Shown here one piece after another: positions 33,514 through 46,400 of a stretch of 64,000 bases of DNA. This DNA is from Adineta vaga. Lineage: Eukaryota > Rotifera. Below the pieces are notes generated by a model, which made no database searches, was not told the DNA's origin, and worked only from the letters and a program-made list of their open reading frames with translations. The position numbers and the translations under genes are program-made. The first letter of the stretch is position 1, and the number at the start of each line of letters is the position of its first letter. The stretch spans positions 11,036,001 to 11,100,000 of the forward strand of contig CP075497.1 in the NCBI GenBank assembly GCA_021613535.1, read 5' to 3'.

Positions 33514-34178
33514 TTATTTTTTTTGTTTGACTGTAAAAGCGACTTTGCCACATCCATATGGTGCAGGTGCTGATGGATCAACTTCGGAGACTGTAACAGT
33601 CATATTAAAGTTACCAGAAGCTAAGAAAGTTGCTGCTGTTTGTGTAGCATCAGGAAGATCAATTGGATGATCAATGAGATTGATTGTTTGAGGTTTAATA
33701 TCGAATGGGCATGTGCAATCTATACCATATTCGGCCAATGCTGCTGGACAGTTCTCTGGTGAAAATTCTGTTAAGATCCCTTGAAGAAAAGCGCACAAAT
33801 CAGGATAAGTACATGAACCAACATTTTGTCCATTAACGATATAGCATTTGACTGGAAGTTTAATTCCATTAACACTACGTATGATATCTAAACTTACTTT
33901 TACAGTTTCTAGAATAGAAATTCGAAAGACAATATCATTTATGTGTCGCTATGTATAAAAACAATTGAATACTTACTAACGGGACGTTTCAATATTGCGT
34001 TAAATGAAAAAAAAGCAGGACCTGGATTGTATAATGGCATTGGTTTAATATCGACATTTATAATGTCAGTACTTTTACTACCACAATCGGCAAATTGTAA
34101 TTTTGTGTAATCTTGAGCATATGTCGTTAATACCAAGACGACAGCAGCAAAGATCAATGAAGCAATGGATCTGTGCAT
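33514..34178 (-). CDS. GM2-activator-like secreted ML/lipid-binding protein
   Basis: Predicted lysosomal or secreted lipid carrier of the GM2A type, which lifts glycolipids for hydrolases. Signal peptide MHRSIASLIFAAVVLVLTTY-AQ, then LQFADCGSKSTDIINVDIKP. After an intron (about 33910-33976) comes VKCYIVNGQNVGSCTYPDLC, then FLQGILTEFSPENCP and YGIDCTCPFDIKPQTINL, which line up with GM2A's C-TDLC...CPEPLRTYGLPCHCPFK. ASGNFNMTVTVSE matches its TGNYRIE strand, and YGCGKVAFTVKQKK matches GCIKIAASLK. The eight cysteines of the fold appear to be present. The length is typical of the family. GM2A-type is favoured over NPC2 by the CxCPF spacing. Confidence 0.88.
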
Positions 34179-36586
34179 TATTTTATGTCTTTATCAATCG
34201 ATAGAAGAAAATAAGCTTCGATAATTATTCTGTTTTTCATCGAGTTTTTGAATAAGCTTTAAATACTTTACCATTCGTATGAATGAGAGCCCACACATCT
34301 GCTATGTACTACAACATTGATAAGTTTTTAACAGTTGGTAAAAACACGATCAAAGACTCCTCTATTTTCACACACCTCTCCAATCAATTTTAAGTACCAG
34401 TCTTACTTGTTATATTTAGATTGCGATTAAGAAAAGCAAACTTTAATGTACTAGACCTTTGACCAATAATAGTAAAATTGATCACTTCTGTCGTTTATTC
34501 TCATGCATTGATTAAAATTTATTCGTCAAATTCATGACTTTTCTAATGATAAACTTTCTAGAGAAGCACGTATTGTACCTTCTGAAAATATCTAATATAT
34601 TCTTTGATCTTTCAGTTTCTATATTCATGAAAATCGATTTATAATTACAATATGATCTATAATGTTTAATCTCTGTCGGATTTAGTGATGGGAAATCCCC
34701 TATTAATAATTATGGATACACATTGCTTATGCGAAGTCTTGAATAATGTTGTGGAACTTCCCTATTTAGTATTGACATTGTTTACAGTCGCATTGAAGGA
34801 TTCAAACAAAGATAATTTAATAGAATTTTCGTACTTCCTCGACGACTTCACCTAACAAAAACAGAATCGTTACATTCATCTTCTCATTCTTTGGTTCTTA
34901 TATATCAAAAATATTTTCCTGTTATGAAAGTTTTTCGAACAAATATGAAACTTTTTATCAGGTATTTTTCTTTAAACAATTATAGAAAAAAAAGAATTGA
35001 CTTCAGATAATTGAAATGTAAAATAATGTTGAAGAACGAAAAACTTACGAACTACAATGAAACAACATGCAGTTAAATAGAAAATCCTATTGCAGTAAGA
35101 TTACAACTAGCAACTATTACATTTCTAAGAACTTGATTAACAATAGAATAAATAAATGAGTAAAGACGTAAAAGTCTCATTTATATCATAATAATTTAAG
35201 TTTTGAAAAAAACTACTATGTTTTATTAGAATCATCGGAGAACTATTATTCATTGATATTTGTTTTTAACCCCTTAAGTATTATCGGTACGTTTAGTTGT
35301 CAGAGAAATCTTTATGAAAAAATGAAGAATATCATTTCTAAACTGTTTTTTTTTCTGTGGGTAAAAGATTAATTTTAACGTTTTACGATATTTTCTTCTT
35401 TGAACTTTTCTGTTAATGTCATTTCTCATCGTCAGTACCAACAGTATTTTGATTTATATTTAGTAAGGTATTATTTTCGTGGTACTGTTTGTAAATTGAT
35501 CGTTTATATATATGCTGATATACATTCACGTTTTGCAGCAATTAGTATAAAGGAAAAATAGTATCTCTGAGACCCCCGATGCGAGTGTAGGTGTGGATAT
35601 GAATATGCTTTGAGACAATGTATTCACACCCACACTCACTCCCACCCTCTTCAAAAGCACCTTCTTCTATGATCAGTCTATCAATAATCACTCTTGTTTC
35701 TTTTTTGAAAAATTCATTCTAATTGAATATTATGGTTATTAGTTTTTGCTTTTTTCACAAAACGTATATTAATAGATATGATTTCGAAGAAAGTTGACTT
35801 TATCGAAGTAAAAATGTATTAACATGCTTATTCACTGATGTGAAAGAAGAAGAAATTGATTTCATACTTATTCTTTCAAGAAATAAAATCTTATATTTTT
35901 AGATAATCGTGTTTCAAAACAAATTAGCGCCACTATATTTCGAATAAAATATTCAATATATCGAATTGGATAGTGTCATTACCAAATCGAAAAAAATCGA
36001 AGAATATTTTATATGAATCATCCAAGTGCATCAGTAATATAAACAATCGTATAAATTACTTTCCGTTGAGATACGATATCACAGATATATTTTTCGAAAA
36101 ACGAAGCACATGATGTAAAGCTTACAAAAGAATACCATTGCATTCTAGCGATTTTTTTCGATTAGTTATAACGACATTGTTTTTTTTAAATATAAGTGAA
36201 GAGATAAGAAATAAATGGTTCTATTCTACACTTTTTATCTCATAAGCTTTCTTTCTTTTTCATTCGGATCAGTTCGCTCTTTTTTTTTGTATTCTTTCGA
36301 CTGTCGAAATAAATATTACTCTGCATTTATCTTCATCATCATTACAACAATAGGCTTACGAATAAACATATCTAGTTGTAGGTTAAAGGTAAGAATCGTG
36401 TGATGTACGTTACGAATATCAATAAATTAGAACGGATTTAAATCAACATTCAAGAAAAAATGTTATCAATTATTGAATTGATTTCTGTAATAACATCGAT
36501 GATATAGTTCAATATTCACAAAAGACAAGTTCATCAAGTGGAGAATCTCTTTCATATTTTAGCATTGCTTCTTCTAGAAATTTTAG
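34179..36586. other. Intergenic, about 2.4 kb
   Basis: Largest gene-free stretch of the window apart from the one before the gamma-glutamyltranspeptidase. It separates two divergent genes. AT-rich except for a locally GC-richer island at about 35570-35650 that contains an imperfect inverted repeat (separate entry). No coding sequence supported. Confidence 0.45.
35583..35637. repeat. Imperfect hairpin in GC-richer island
   Basis: Left arm GAGTGTAGGTG plus TGAATA and right arm TATTCACACCCACACTC pair over 17 positions with one mismatch and a 6-nt bulge on the left. The loop is about 15 nt (TGCTTTGAGACAATG). The arm reads GTGTGGGTG-like on one strand. Confidence 0.45.
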
Positions 36587-38081
36587 ATGCTTATTCATCG
36601 ACGTCTGCTATTATCTTCTAGATTATTTCTACTAACAAAACGAATGGCAGGACACTTATCAGCTGGTCTGCAAAAATATGATAAAGATGAAGAAAATCAT
36701 AAACTTCAAGACGAAACGCCTAGAACACATCTCGAAACAGATGCTATTCATGTTGGACAAGAACCTGAACGATGGCCAGGTCAAGCTGTTGTTCCACCTA
36801 TCTCAATGGCAACAACATTTAAACAATTAGAACCAGGCAAACCTCTTCTTTATGAATATAGTCGATGTGGAAATCCAACACGACAATGTTTAGAAGAATG
36901 TTTAGCTTCATTAGAAAAGGCAAAATATGCATTAACATTTTCCTCAGGTCTTGGTGCATCAACTACATTGATGTTTATGCTTAAATCAGGTGATCATATC
37001 GTATCTATTGATGATGTTTATGGTGGTACAGGTCGATTATTCAGGTTTGTTTCAATTTACCGGGAAAAGAAAAGAGCACATCATTTGTATAATTTATTTA
37101 GACGATGTATGGCTCAAATGGGTGTTGAAAGTTCATTTGTTGATATGTCAACCGATCCGTCATCTGTTGCTAAACATTTGAAACCAACAACACGTCTTGT
37201 CTGGATTGAAACACCAACAAATCCTTTACTTAAACTAGCAGATATTGAACGTATTTCATCCGTTGTTCATGAATATGATCCAAAAATTATGGTTCTAGTT
37301 GATAATACATTTGCTACAGCTTTCTATCAACGTCCATTAGCACTTGGTGCTGATTTAGTTTTACATTCATTAACTAAATATATGAATGGTCACTCCGATG
37401 TTGTAATGGGTTGTTTAATGATGAATAACGAAGAACTTTATAAACAATTAAGTTTTCTTCAATACGCTATGTAAGTTACGATTTCATTCATCTACATCTT
37501 CATTAAACTAAATTACGAAAATGTTTCTTTCTAGTGGTGCTGTTCCATCGCCATTTGATTGTTATCTTGTCAATCGTGGTCTTAAAACTTTAGCTGTACG
37601 AATGAGACAACATATGACATCTGGTTTACGTATTGCTAAATATCTTGAAGCTCATCAACATGTTGAACGTGTTATTTATCCACCGTTGGAATCTCATCCT
37701 CAACATGCATTGTATAAGAAACAAATGTCTGGTTTTAGTGGAATGATTTCTGTTTATCTGAAAGGTGATGAAGTAGAAAAAAGTCAACGATTTTTAAAAC
37801 ATCTTAAAGTAAAACAAAAAAGACAAATAGACATTTAAATTTACATTTTTTGTTCGTTTTTATAGTTATTTACCACAGCTGAATCACTTGGAGGTTATGA
37901 ATCTTTGATTGAACTTCCTGCTGTGATGACACATGCAAGTGTTCCTGAAGAACATCGTCGTTTATTAGGTATTACAGATGGTCTCGTTCGTATATCCGTT
38001 GGATTAGAAGATGTTCGAGATTTAATTGATGATATCGAAGCTGCTCTTCAATTTGCATTTTCCGATAAAAACGAGAAATAA
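36587..38081 (+). CDS. CTH: Cystathionine gamma-lyase (PLP enzyme of transsulfuration)
   Basis: PLP-dependent enzyme cleaving cystathionine to cysteine, ammonia and 2-oxobutyrate. Four exons (36587-37044, about 37102-37471, 37536-37809, about 37866-38081). Motifs: AIHVGQEPERWPGQAVVPPI, TTFKQLEPGKPLLYEYSRCG then NPTRQCLEECLASLE, the PLP-phosphate-binding SSGLGAS, YGGTGRLFR, WIETPTNPLLKLADI, VDNTFATAFYQRPLALGADL, and the PLP lysine in LHSLTKYMNGHSDV. The C-terminal domain reads SLGGYESLIELPAVMTHASV, GITDGLVRISVGLED, DLIDDIEAAL. The length is typical. The start at 36587 gives an Arg/Leu/Ser-rich head (MLIHRRLLLSSRLFLLTKRM) that could be a mitochondrial presequence; the Met 19 codons later is an alternative cytosolic start. 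An acceptor-like TTTTAG abuts the ATG. Confidence 0.93.
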
Positions 38082-38165
38082 AAAGAAAATACATTCTAGT
38101 TTTGTTTTTAAGAACACTGTTTTGTGCTTTCTATTCTTTTTTTATCTGGATGCATACAACTTCAA

Positions 38166-38171
38166 AATAAA
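38166..38171 (+). terminator. Polyadenylation signal AATAAA
   Basis: Hexamer 85 bases past the cystathionine gamma-lyase stop, followed by a short GATA repeat. Confidence 0.5.
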
Positions 38172-39503
38172 GATAGATAGATAGAATACATCTATGTGTT
38201 TAATTAACTGTCTGATGAATAGTTAGTAATGAAATACTTCCTACTCTTAATTTAATACTTTCACGTCTGAAATGAGAAGGAAAGAAATAAAATGAAAACC
38301 TCAATATTGTCTATTTATATTAATACATCAACGAAGCGTACTTCTTCCTGTAATCTCTCCGGAAAGAAGTTATATTCAACATTGCATGCGAATTCTTTCG
38401 AATATCGTGTCGTAATTAATTTAAGTATACTGTTCATTCAAGTATAGAAACTCTTGTTTCGAATAATGAATAATCAGAAATGTGTAATTAATAAAGACAT
38501 CTACACACGAAGAACCATCATTTACCTGCGCAATGAATTCAAACGTAAAATTTATATAATTGAATATCTATAGACAAAAAACACATATAATATGGTTTGA
38601 ACAGATAGTTCTGATTGAGACAAGTTGACGTTTTGAACAAGATTTCAATTCATTAAAAAATGTTATTCAAATTTTTTTATTTTCTTCTTACTTTTGTTTG
38701 TCTTTCAAAAAGATGTTTCGTTGATATCTGAATGAATGCGTAGTGTACCTATCACTTATTGACAAATGAATTAGAGGATAAAAATAAAAGACGAGATTCA
38801 GTTCGAAGAAGAAGAAGATTGAATACACATGATTCAGAAAAGTAGTTTCATTTCCGATTAAATAACACCTCACCTACAATTTAAGTTGATCCATTTTGCT
38901 TTCTTTTCTTCCTATACTCTTGATAATCACACATTTCTACTTCGGAAATAACAATAATCTTATATACATGAAAAAAAAACGCCAAAGAATAGAATCCTGT
39001 AAGAGACAACATCGAAGAAATAAGTGAAGAAGAGAGTTGTTAGCATCCTTTCTTCATCTTTTTTTTCTTCTCTTCTCCTTTATTTGTCTTTTGTTTTCTT
39101 ATCAGACAACATCCTATTTGACTAGTTTGCTTCTACTATGAACCTAGACGATCATTTTTATTCAATTGAAAAAGTGCGAGGTCTGTAAAAGAGTTCTTTT
39201 TGTCTCTAAATGCTATCTTATAAACACAAGTTTTTCAATAATGATTAGATTTCATCTTTGAAATAGATTGAGTGTCGAAATGGAAATCGAGTTGCTATTC
39301 TATCTACATGAAAATCTTTTATAAATAATTTATAGACACAAATGGAGTAGTTGAATTCATTCGATAGTTGCGTGTAATCTATTTGATAATGAACAAAGAC
39401 TAAATATTTCTTTATTTTCTTTTTTTCTTTTTATTATCTTAGAAGTGCAAGATACTTTTCTTTTATCATAGAAAAAACGATTCTTAATTAATAACATTAG
39501 ATA
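38172..39503. other. Intergenic
   Basis: AT-rich; begins with a GATAGATAGATAGA microsatellite (about 38172-38185), with pyrimidine-rich TTTTCTTCTCTTC tracts near 39060. No gene recognised. Confidence 0.4.
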
Positions 39504-40700
39504 ATGTACAATGTGACAACGGAGATTTCAGTTACAGTTAATATTTTTCGTCGATATTTATTAGGTGAATCATTGAAGAATAGTTTAATTCGTTTAACAG
39601 TCATCTTATCAGCAATTCTTCTTGTTTGGGTTGGTATGATTTTTGCTTTAATTATTCATTTAAAATGTCAACGATCACGACAAATATTGAAATCTTCGAC
39701 GTCACATCATTTATATGATAATGAACATGATTCAATAAGAAAACGATCGGAACAATTAGTACGTAATCGTCGTTTTGATTCATCAGTATCATCAATATCT
39801 TCAACACGTTGTTATTCAATTCGACGAATATTTATACGATTAAAACGATGTTGTATCTTTTGGCCATCGGTAGCAAATGCGAATGATGATTCAGAAAAAC
39901 GATCATCAATATCAAGTAAACAACGAGATACTATACGAATGAATTCATGTACAGTACCACCAAAAATTCAAATTATGATTGAAAATACAGTCAAACGACC
40001 ATCGACAAATGTTGGACGAAAATTATCATCATACTATGAAGGCGATAGTTCAAGTAGTGAGGAATTAAAAACTCTTTGTTCATCTGAAAATAATCGTGAA
40101 ATTCAAATTGAAATCAATCGTAAATCATCAAATGTGACTGAATTGGTATATTTAATGAAAATGTTTAATAGAATAATCAAAATCTTTCAGATTCACTTTT
40201 TCTTTTTCTTCTAGGTACAACCGAAATCTTATTTAGAGCAACCATCTTTATCTCTTCCCGTTGACCAAGCAAATCGTGTATGTCCATCTACTGAACAGTT
40301 ACAAAAATTACATGAATTCAATACCAAAGCAACACTTTTATTCCATCCCATAACTCGACGTTTATCCAATGCGAATGCCGATTCTTGTCTTCCACCAATA
40401 AATACCATTCAAATGCAACAACGAAAATCTTTATTCGTCGTTTCCTCCGCTCGTGAATTAACTTCAGTTAATAAATGGAAATGGAAACATTCATTAGTCA
40501 ACGATCCGATCATACGTGATGAACGTATTACATCTAGTGCAAGACAACTACCACTAGTAATGATTACAGATACAAGTTCATCGAATACAAATATTGTCGA
40601 ACTTGAAACCTACGAAGATAATCATCGTTTAATGACTGATATAGAAAAACGCTTAGCTCATCAGTTAAGATCATCGTATCGACCACGACATTCGACATGA
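39504..40700 (+). CDS. Single-pass membrane protein with long basic/Ser-rich tail, unrecognised
   Basis: Two exons (39504-40146 and 40216-40700, joined in phase at EL|VQP). The head MYNVTTEISVTVNIFRRYL is followed by one transmembrane span (LTVILSAILLVWVGMIFALI) and then a Cys/Arg membrane-proximal stretch. About 330 residues of Ser/Arg/Asn-rich cytoplasmic tail follow, with acidic SSSSEE clusters resembling casein-kinase sites. It has no cleavable signal peptide. The layout (short outside, one span, long intracellular tail) recalls KCNE-like or other auxiliary subunits, but I cannot show homology. The family is unknown. Confidence 0.65.
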
Positions 40701-41530
40701 AAAGAATTTCAAACATGCAATCAAACTGTGATTAAACCAAACCAAATACAAAACTAATTTATGGTGCACTATATGGTAAAACCAAGTAGACAGAAAACAT
40801 GTTATGAACTAAATTTAGTAACATCTAATGATGACATGTTACACTTGTGGAATCATATAGTTTATGAATTGATTAGAGAAAATAAAAACGACAGTAAGAA
40901 GATTTCAATTCTTTTGTTAAGTATACCTTTCTTCGTTTTCATTTAATTATATATGACATGTAAATATGTTTTTGTATTAATGAAATTTGTTTTGATTGCT
41001 TCTCTCTTCTTCGATGATTGACAAAGTATTCTCATGTATATATAGTTGTCGAAAGCAAACAAATCAATTGAAGATAACTCTATAATTTTATACAAAACTA
41101 TGTAGGTGTTTTTTCTTCTCTTGAAAAACAAACCATCATTTCGTTCTAATGTTATTCTATTGAAAATAAAGAGTTTGATCTTGATTGTAGATAATATTCA
41201 CTTGTGAGTATCTACCTATCCGATCAATGATGCAGATTATTCGTTGCTCTTGAGAAAGGATAATGACAAAACAACATCATAATAGAATCTTGATTCTAGA
41301 CAAACATTCGATTATTTTAGAAGTCAAAATTATGCATGATTATCAATTGACTTTTATGCGATTATATTATTCAATCGAGCGACTCTTTTATTTATTTAAT
41401 TAATCAAATGAAAGAACGATGGTTTTTCTTTCTCAGCGCATTATTTAGTTTTATTTGTAATTCAGGATTAAAAAATTTCAACGGACTGGAAAAAAATTGA
41501 AATAAATTGTTCATAAAAATGAAATTGTTT
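40701..41530. other. Intergenic between convergent genes
   Basis: 3' flanks of the single-pass gene (+) and the small secreted gene (-). AATAAA near 41165. No gene supported; the 61-codon plus frame at 40761 is probably 3' UTR. Confidence 0.4.
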
Positions 41531-42072
41531 TTAAGCATCACCTTCACTGCTGTCTTGGGCTTTTCCTCCGACGAGAGATTGAATGATTTGAAAAAACAAT
41601 CGACCAGCTGTTCGTTGAATTGACCATTCTTGTTCTTGAGCTTGTCTATCAAGAGTACGAGCAGCATTAAGACCAGTGAAGAATTGTGTACAATTGGATG
41701 ACAAAACACCTGTATTGTTGGCATTATTAATATAATTGATTTCATTTTGTCGTTTTTCTAAAACTTTATCATATGTACCATTTGCTTGAAGATCAGTGAT
41801 TAATTGACGAGTTTGTTCAAGAAATGCTTCAGCTATTGAAGCATTGGCACAGACTTTTGTTTCCCATTGATTTTTAGGACCATGTGGTCTAGGACCGAAT
41901 CCAGGTGGACCTCGGTTGCCATCACCAGGACCATGTTTTTCGGAACCACGACGTGGTCCACAATGAACAATAGCAAGGCCATACATAACTATGAAGAAAA
42001 TAGATGAACGAGATTCCGAAAAAGCAGAAAAATAAAACTTACGAGAGCGATAGATACAATAAATTTAGCCAT
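41531..42072 (-). CDS. Small secreted protein, Gly/Pro/Arg-rich head, unrecognised
   Basis: A first exon at 42072-42043 encodes MAKFIVSIAL, and the main exon (from about 41988) VMYGLAIVHC then a Gly/Pro/Arg/His-rich stretch (GDGNRGPPGFGPRPHGPKN). A helical segment with two cysteines follows (VCANASIAEAFLEQTRQLIT; SSNCTQFFTGLNAARTLDRQ), then an acidic end and a stop at 41531-41533. It looks like a signal peptide plus a small four-helix-like secreted domain. A canonical GT-AG splice (donor GTAAGT at 42042, acceptor TAG at about 41989) leaves the two exons one base out of phase. Reading through needs a GT-TA or TA-AG junction, or an indel. No known family. Confidence 0.55.
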
Positions 42073-43445
42073 GTTTACAAAGAATGTTTGAATTTAACGG
42101 TAACTCTTTTTTTCCCTCCTATATTTATATGCGGGTTACCGGTAAGAGAACATCAAAGAACGGCGCAAAAAAAGAAAAAAGTACATTTCTTTTCTTTCTA
42201 ATTACGTCAAAAATTGAGTACAAACTGCGAATGAGTAATCTTTTTTCAGCCAAACCTATTACTCATCTCTACCCAGATTCCATTGGTTTTGTCAGGTCTG
42301 TTTAATTATAATTTCTATTGAAATATAATACACTCACTGACATTTATATTTTCGATTACTCGATTTCGCGATGACTTCATCGAATATATAAAAATAGTAC
42401 GAGCATGACATCAACGCCTATGAACCGATACGACTTTGTACTTTCTTCTCAACGAGAATCCGTAAGTTCATTCTTGCATATGGAAATAAATTCATATTAA
42501 TCAAGAAGAAGAACTTTTCATTTTATTTTCTCATGCGTAGACTTAAGCTTTTAATCAGAAAATGTTTTGAAGAGAAATTCTATTAAGAGATGCAATGTTT
42601 GTATATATTTTTCTATCGATAAAACAAAAGCATGAATTCTTTCCAGATGCTTCGATATAAACAAATTCTCAGACGAGGAAAAATTGAGAAAACACTTTAA
42701 AGGACATTTGCCAGTAGAGAATAAATCGTTGCTATCGGCAACAGGTGAAACAATAAGCGGAAAGTACATTTGCAAATATTTTTTCACAACAATAAAAACC
42801 AAAGTTTAGAATAATTTATATTCAGAGCACATTAGCATATCAAAAATTAATGATATTCAAGTACTTTCCACTGTTAGGGCATATGGTAATCGTTTTAAAT
42901 AATAAAATACTAAACTGATCATATATCTATATTTCTCATAGATAAAAAGTGACATCTATCAAGTCATCATTTATTCGTTCAAATATTCTTAAATGTATGT
43001 CCATTTTCTTATTAATTCATCATCGTTTCAGTTTCATTTCCTTTTCTGAACTGAGTCATGGTGTCAGTTTAATATATTGTAATTGTAACGTATATATGAA
43101 ATTCTATTGAAGTTTTCGTGATATACTTAGTCATTCAAACGAAAAACAGGTAATTGACGAAAAAAAAAGAACTTGGCTAGTCAAATTATTCATATTGATG
43201 GCCTTGGTCTATTTTTTGTTTGAAAATATTGATTTTATTTAGGAATTCTTGGATCTAAACGAGATTGAAACCGAGATAACTAATTTGTTTTCTATTCCAC
43301 TCACAATCATGTACGAGACCACTTGTACTTAAACGAATTTTGTGGCGCATATGATTGTTCACTATGGAATTTGAGAACAACTTTTCGTCTGAATTTTTTC
43401 TTTTCCATCTATTTTTATGTTTATATTCCAGTTAAACCAGAAAAT
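42073..43445. other. Intergenic, divergent promoters
   Basis: Separates the small secreted gene (-) and Drosha (+). An acceptor-like ATTCCAG at about 43430, 16 bases before the Drosha ATG, suggests a leader intron. Nothing else recognised. Confidence 0.4.
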
Positions 43446-46400
43446 ATGAGCAATAACAATCAATCTAATACACCAAATCCACCATTATTTCCACCCTTAC
43501 CATCTATACCACCACCCTCAACACCTGCAACAGCTGCTGCATTTCAACAATCGTATATGCAAGCTGCTATGTATGCATTCTACCAGCAACAACAGCAACA
43601 ATTTTTTCAACAAATGTTTTCTGTTCCTCCACCACCTTTATCTACGACGAATATTCCAGATCGACAAACGGTTTCACTCGAGAATGGACAAAGAAAACCG
43701 CCAACCGGTAATTTTGTTTTGTTAGAATTTGAGAAGATTATTTATTTATTTATTTAAGATGGAAAACAATCATCGTCTGCAAACAAAAATTTTCAAGATC
43801 GAAGACGATACTGTTCTACGTCATCTTCATTTCGTGAGAATAATCATAATAAACGTTCATACGATCAATCTTCTCGTAATGATGATCGACGTCGTGATTT
43901 ACCTTCGTCACCAGCAACAAAAAGACGTCGAACTAATGATAATAGCATTGACGATGAATACAATGAGTATGAAATAGATTTTGTTCTTCTATTTGATCAA
44001 TTTCTATACGATTTTTTCTAGTTCAAGTTCTGATGAAGAAACAATTGAAGTTTCTACAACAAAAGCAAAACCACAATATGTACGAACATGTACATCAGAG
44101 TTGTATTATCGACGCGATGAACAAGTGCGATTGATTTATTGATTGATAAAAATTGAAAATTTTCTATTTAGAATTCTCGTTTAATTCATGGAACACAAAA
44201 ATTGAAAGATCTTTGTGCAAAATTTCGATCAGAAGTGTTATCCTATCGAGAATCGTTTCGTAAAGAAAATAAGATTTTTGATGAACCTGATCACATATAT
44301 ATGTTTCATAAAGCCAAACAATTTGATTCGCATAGTAAAAATTCAAAAACAGAAACAAAATTGAAAGGTATGAAAATCTGAAGTAAAACAATACGCTATT
44401 GTCTATTCAATTGCGTTTAGATACTTCGAGTGAAAGTGGAGAAGAAGAAGACGAAAGTGAAGAAGAAGGAGAAGCAACAGCAGCAAGTTTAGCAAGTGAT
44501 AATTTATTAACATTAGAAATTGAACGTAAACAACAAATACCTAATCGTTTGCATCCTGAACTTTGGTTTAATGAATATAAACAAGTATGATATCAATCAA
44601 ATTGTCTAACTAATAAAACATATCTTTTGTAGGGTAATGATGGACCAGTATGTCGATGTAGTGATGATGATCGTAAATTTGGTATTCGTCATCAAATGTT
44701 TTATGGTGAAAAAGTATGAGAATAGAATTTAGATTTTTCAAAGAAAATCTTTGTCTATTTTGAAAATAATGAGTGTCTTTTTAGACGATTAATTCGTGTG
44801 AGAAATGGAATAATAATGCTGGTCGACTTTTTCATTATCGGATTACATTAAAACCAAAAACAAACTTTGTGGTAAGTTGAATGTTTTTTTTTCTCTTTCT
44901 TTCTTATTTGATCAAATAATTGTGTATTTTTAGTTAAAAGACCCAACAATCATAACATATGATGATCATGATTATATCTTCGAAGGTTTCTCTGTTCTTT
45001 CTCATGTATCATTAACAAATGTAATTAAAACTTCGTCTTTTCATAATATTTTCTCTTAATCTTCATTTATTTGTCTTCTAGGTAAATGATTGTATTGTTG
45101 TTTATCATAATATTGATTATGCTGTTGGTTTAGAAGAAGAATCTCCTTTAGAACATTTTACCATTGAAGAACTTGATCTACTTCAACAATATCTACTCAT
45201 TGATGTTTGTGAATTATATGATATTCAATGGCGACCATTGAATAATAATAAAGATATATCTACATGTACATGTTATCATTTTTTTCCTCGTTTTGCACGT
45301 ATTTTACCTGATAATGGCAAAGAATTACTTTATCCTGCTGAACAAATTCAATATTTTCTCAAACATTTAAAACCTTTAATACCAAATGATTTACATACAC
45401 GATGTAAATCAATGTCCAGTGATGCATGGGATAAATATGTTACAAAAGTTCAAGGTTCTATCGTATGGTTTCCAAAACATCGTCCAGCAGCAATTCGACT
45501 TGATCAACTCGATCGAGAAAATAGTTCATATCCACTTATCGTTCATTTCGGTAAGCATAATCACATTCTTCTTGAAAATAATCAACAAAAATCTGGTGTT
45601 CTTCCTTGGAAATTGAATAGGTATTCGTCCTGCTGTTTTATCAATACAATATAATCAAGAATATCGTCAAGCATATAAATCTTATTTGAAAGTCTTTTTT
45701 CTTCTGAAAAATCGAACACCAACTGATGAAGATAAAGCCAATTTACGTGATAAAGAACAACGTTTAAAACAAATTGTTGCTAAACATGCTGAACAATTAA
45801 AACGTGAAACAGTTGTAGAAGTTTCATCGGAAAATGCGTATCGTACTGGTTTCAAATCAGATATTATTCAATATTCTTTATTACTTTCATCATTACAAGA
45901 TCATTTACGTTTTCATCACTCATTAACAGAATTAGAAACACATCTTGTCGGTTATCAATTTCAAAATCGTTGGTTAATGCAATTAGCTTTAACACATCCA
46001 AGTGGAAATTATGTTTTGCATAATAATCTTGGTCCTAATCCAGATCATGTGAAAAATACTCTAGTAAAGAATATTCTATGAACTTATCGATTATTGTTGA
46101 TCTTAATTTTAGGCAAATTGTCGAATAAGAAATACAGTTTATGGTGATCGGAAACAATTATTTCGACCAGTAACGAAACGAGGTGTATCAACATTATTTC
46201 GTATCATGGCAAAAAAAGCGAAAACATGTGAACAAATATCTGAAATAACCAATTATGAACGTCTAGAATTTCTTGGTAATTATGAGAAGAAAATTAAATT
46301 TCTAAGTAGAAAAATACATTGATTTTGTTCTATTTAGGTGATGCTCTCTTAGAATTACTTGTATCGATACATTTGTTTTTTCTCTTTCCACAATTTGATG

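Noticed and set aside
36215-36403. 62-codon hydrophobic frame upstream of cystathionine gamma-lyase
   Set aside because: Pyrimidine-rich sequence gives Phe/Ser/Leu text by chance; probably promoter or leader.
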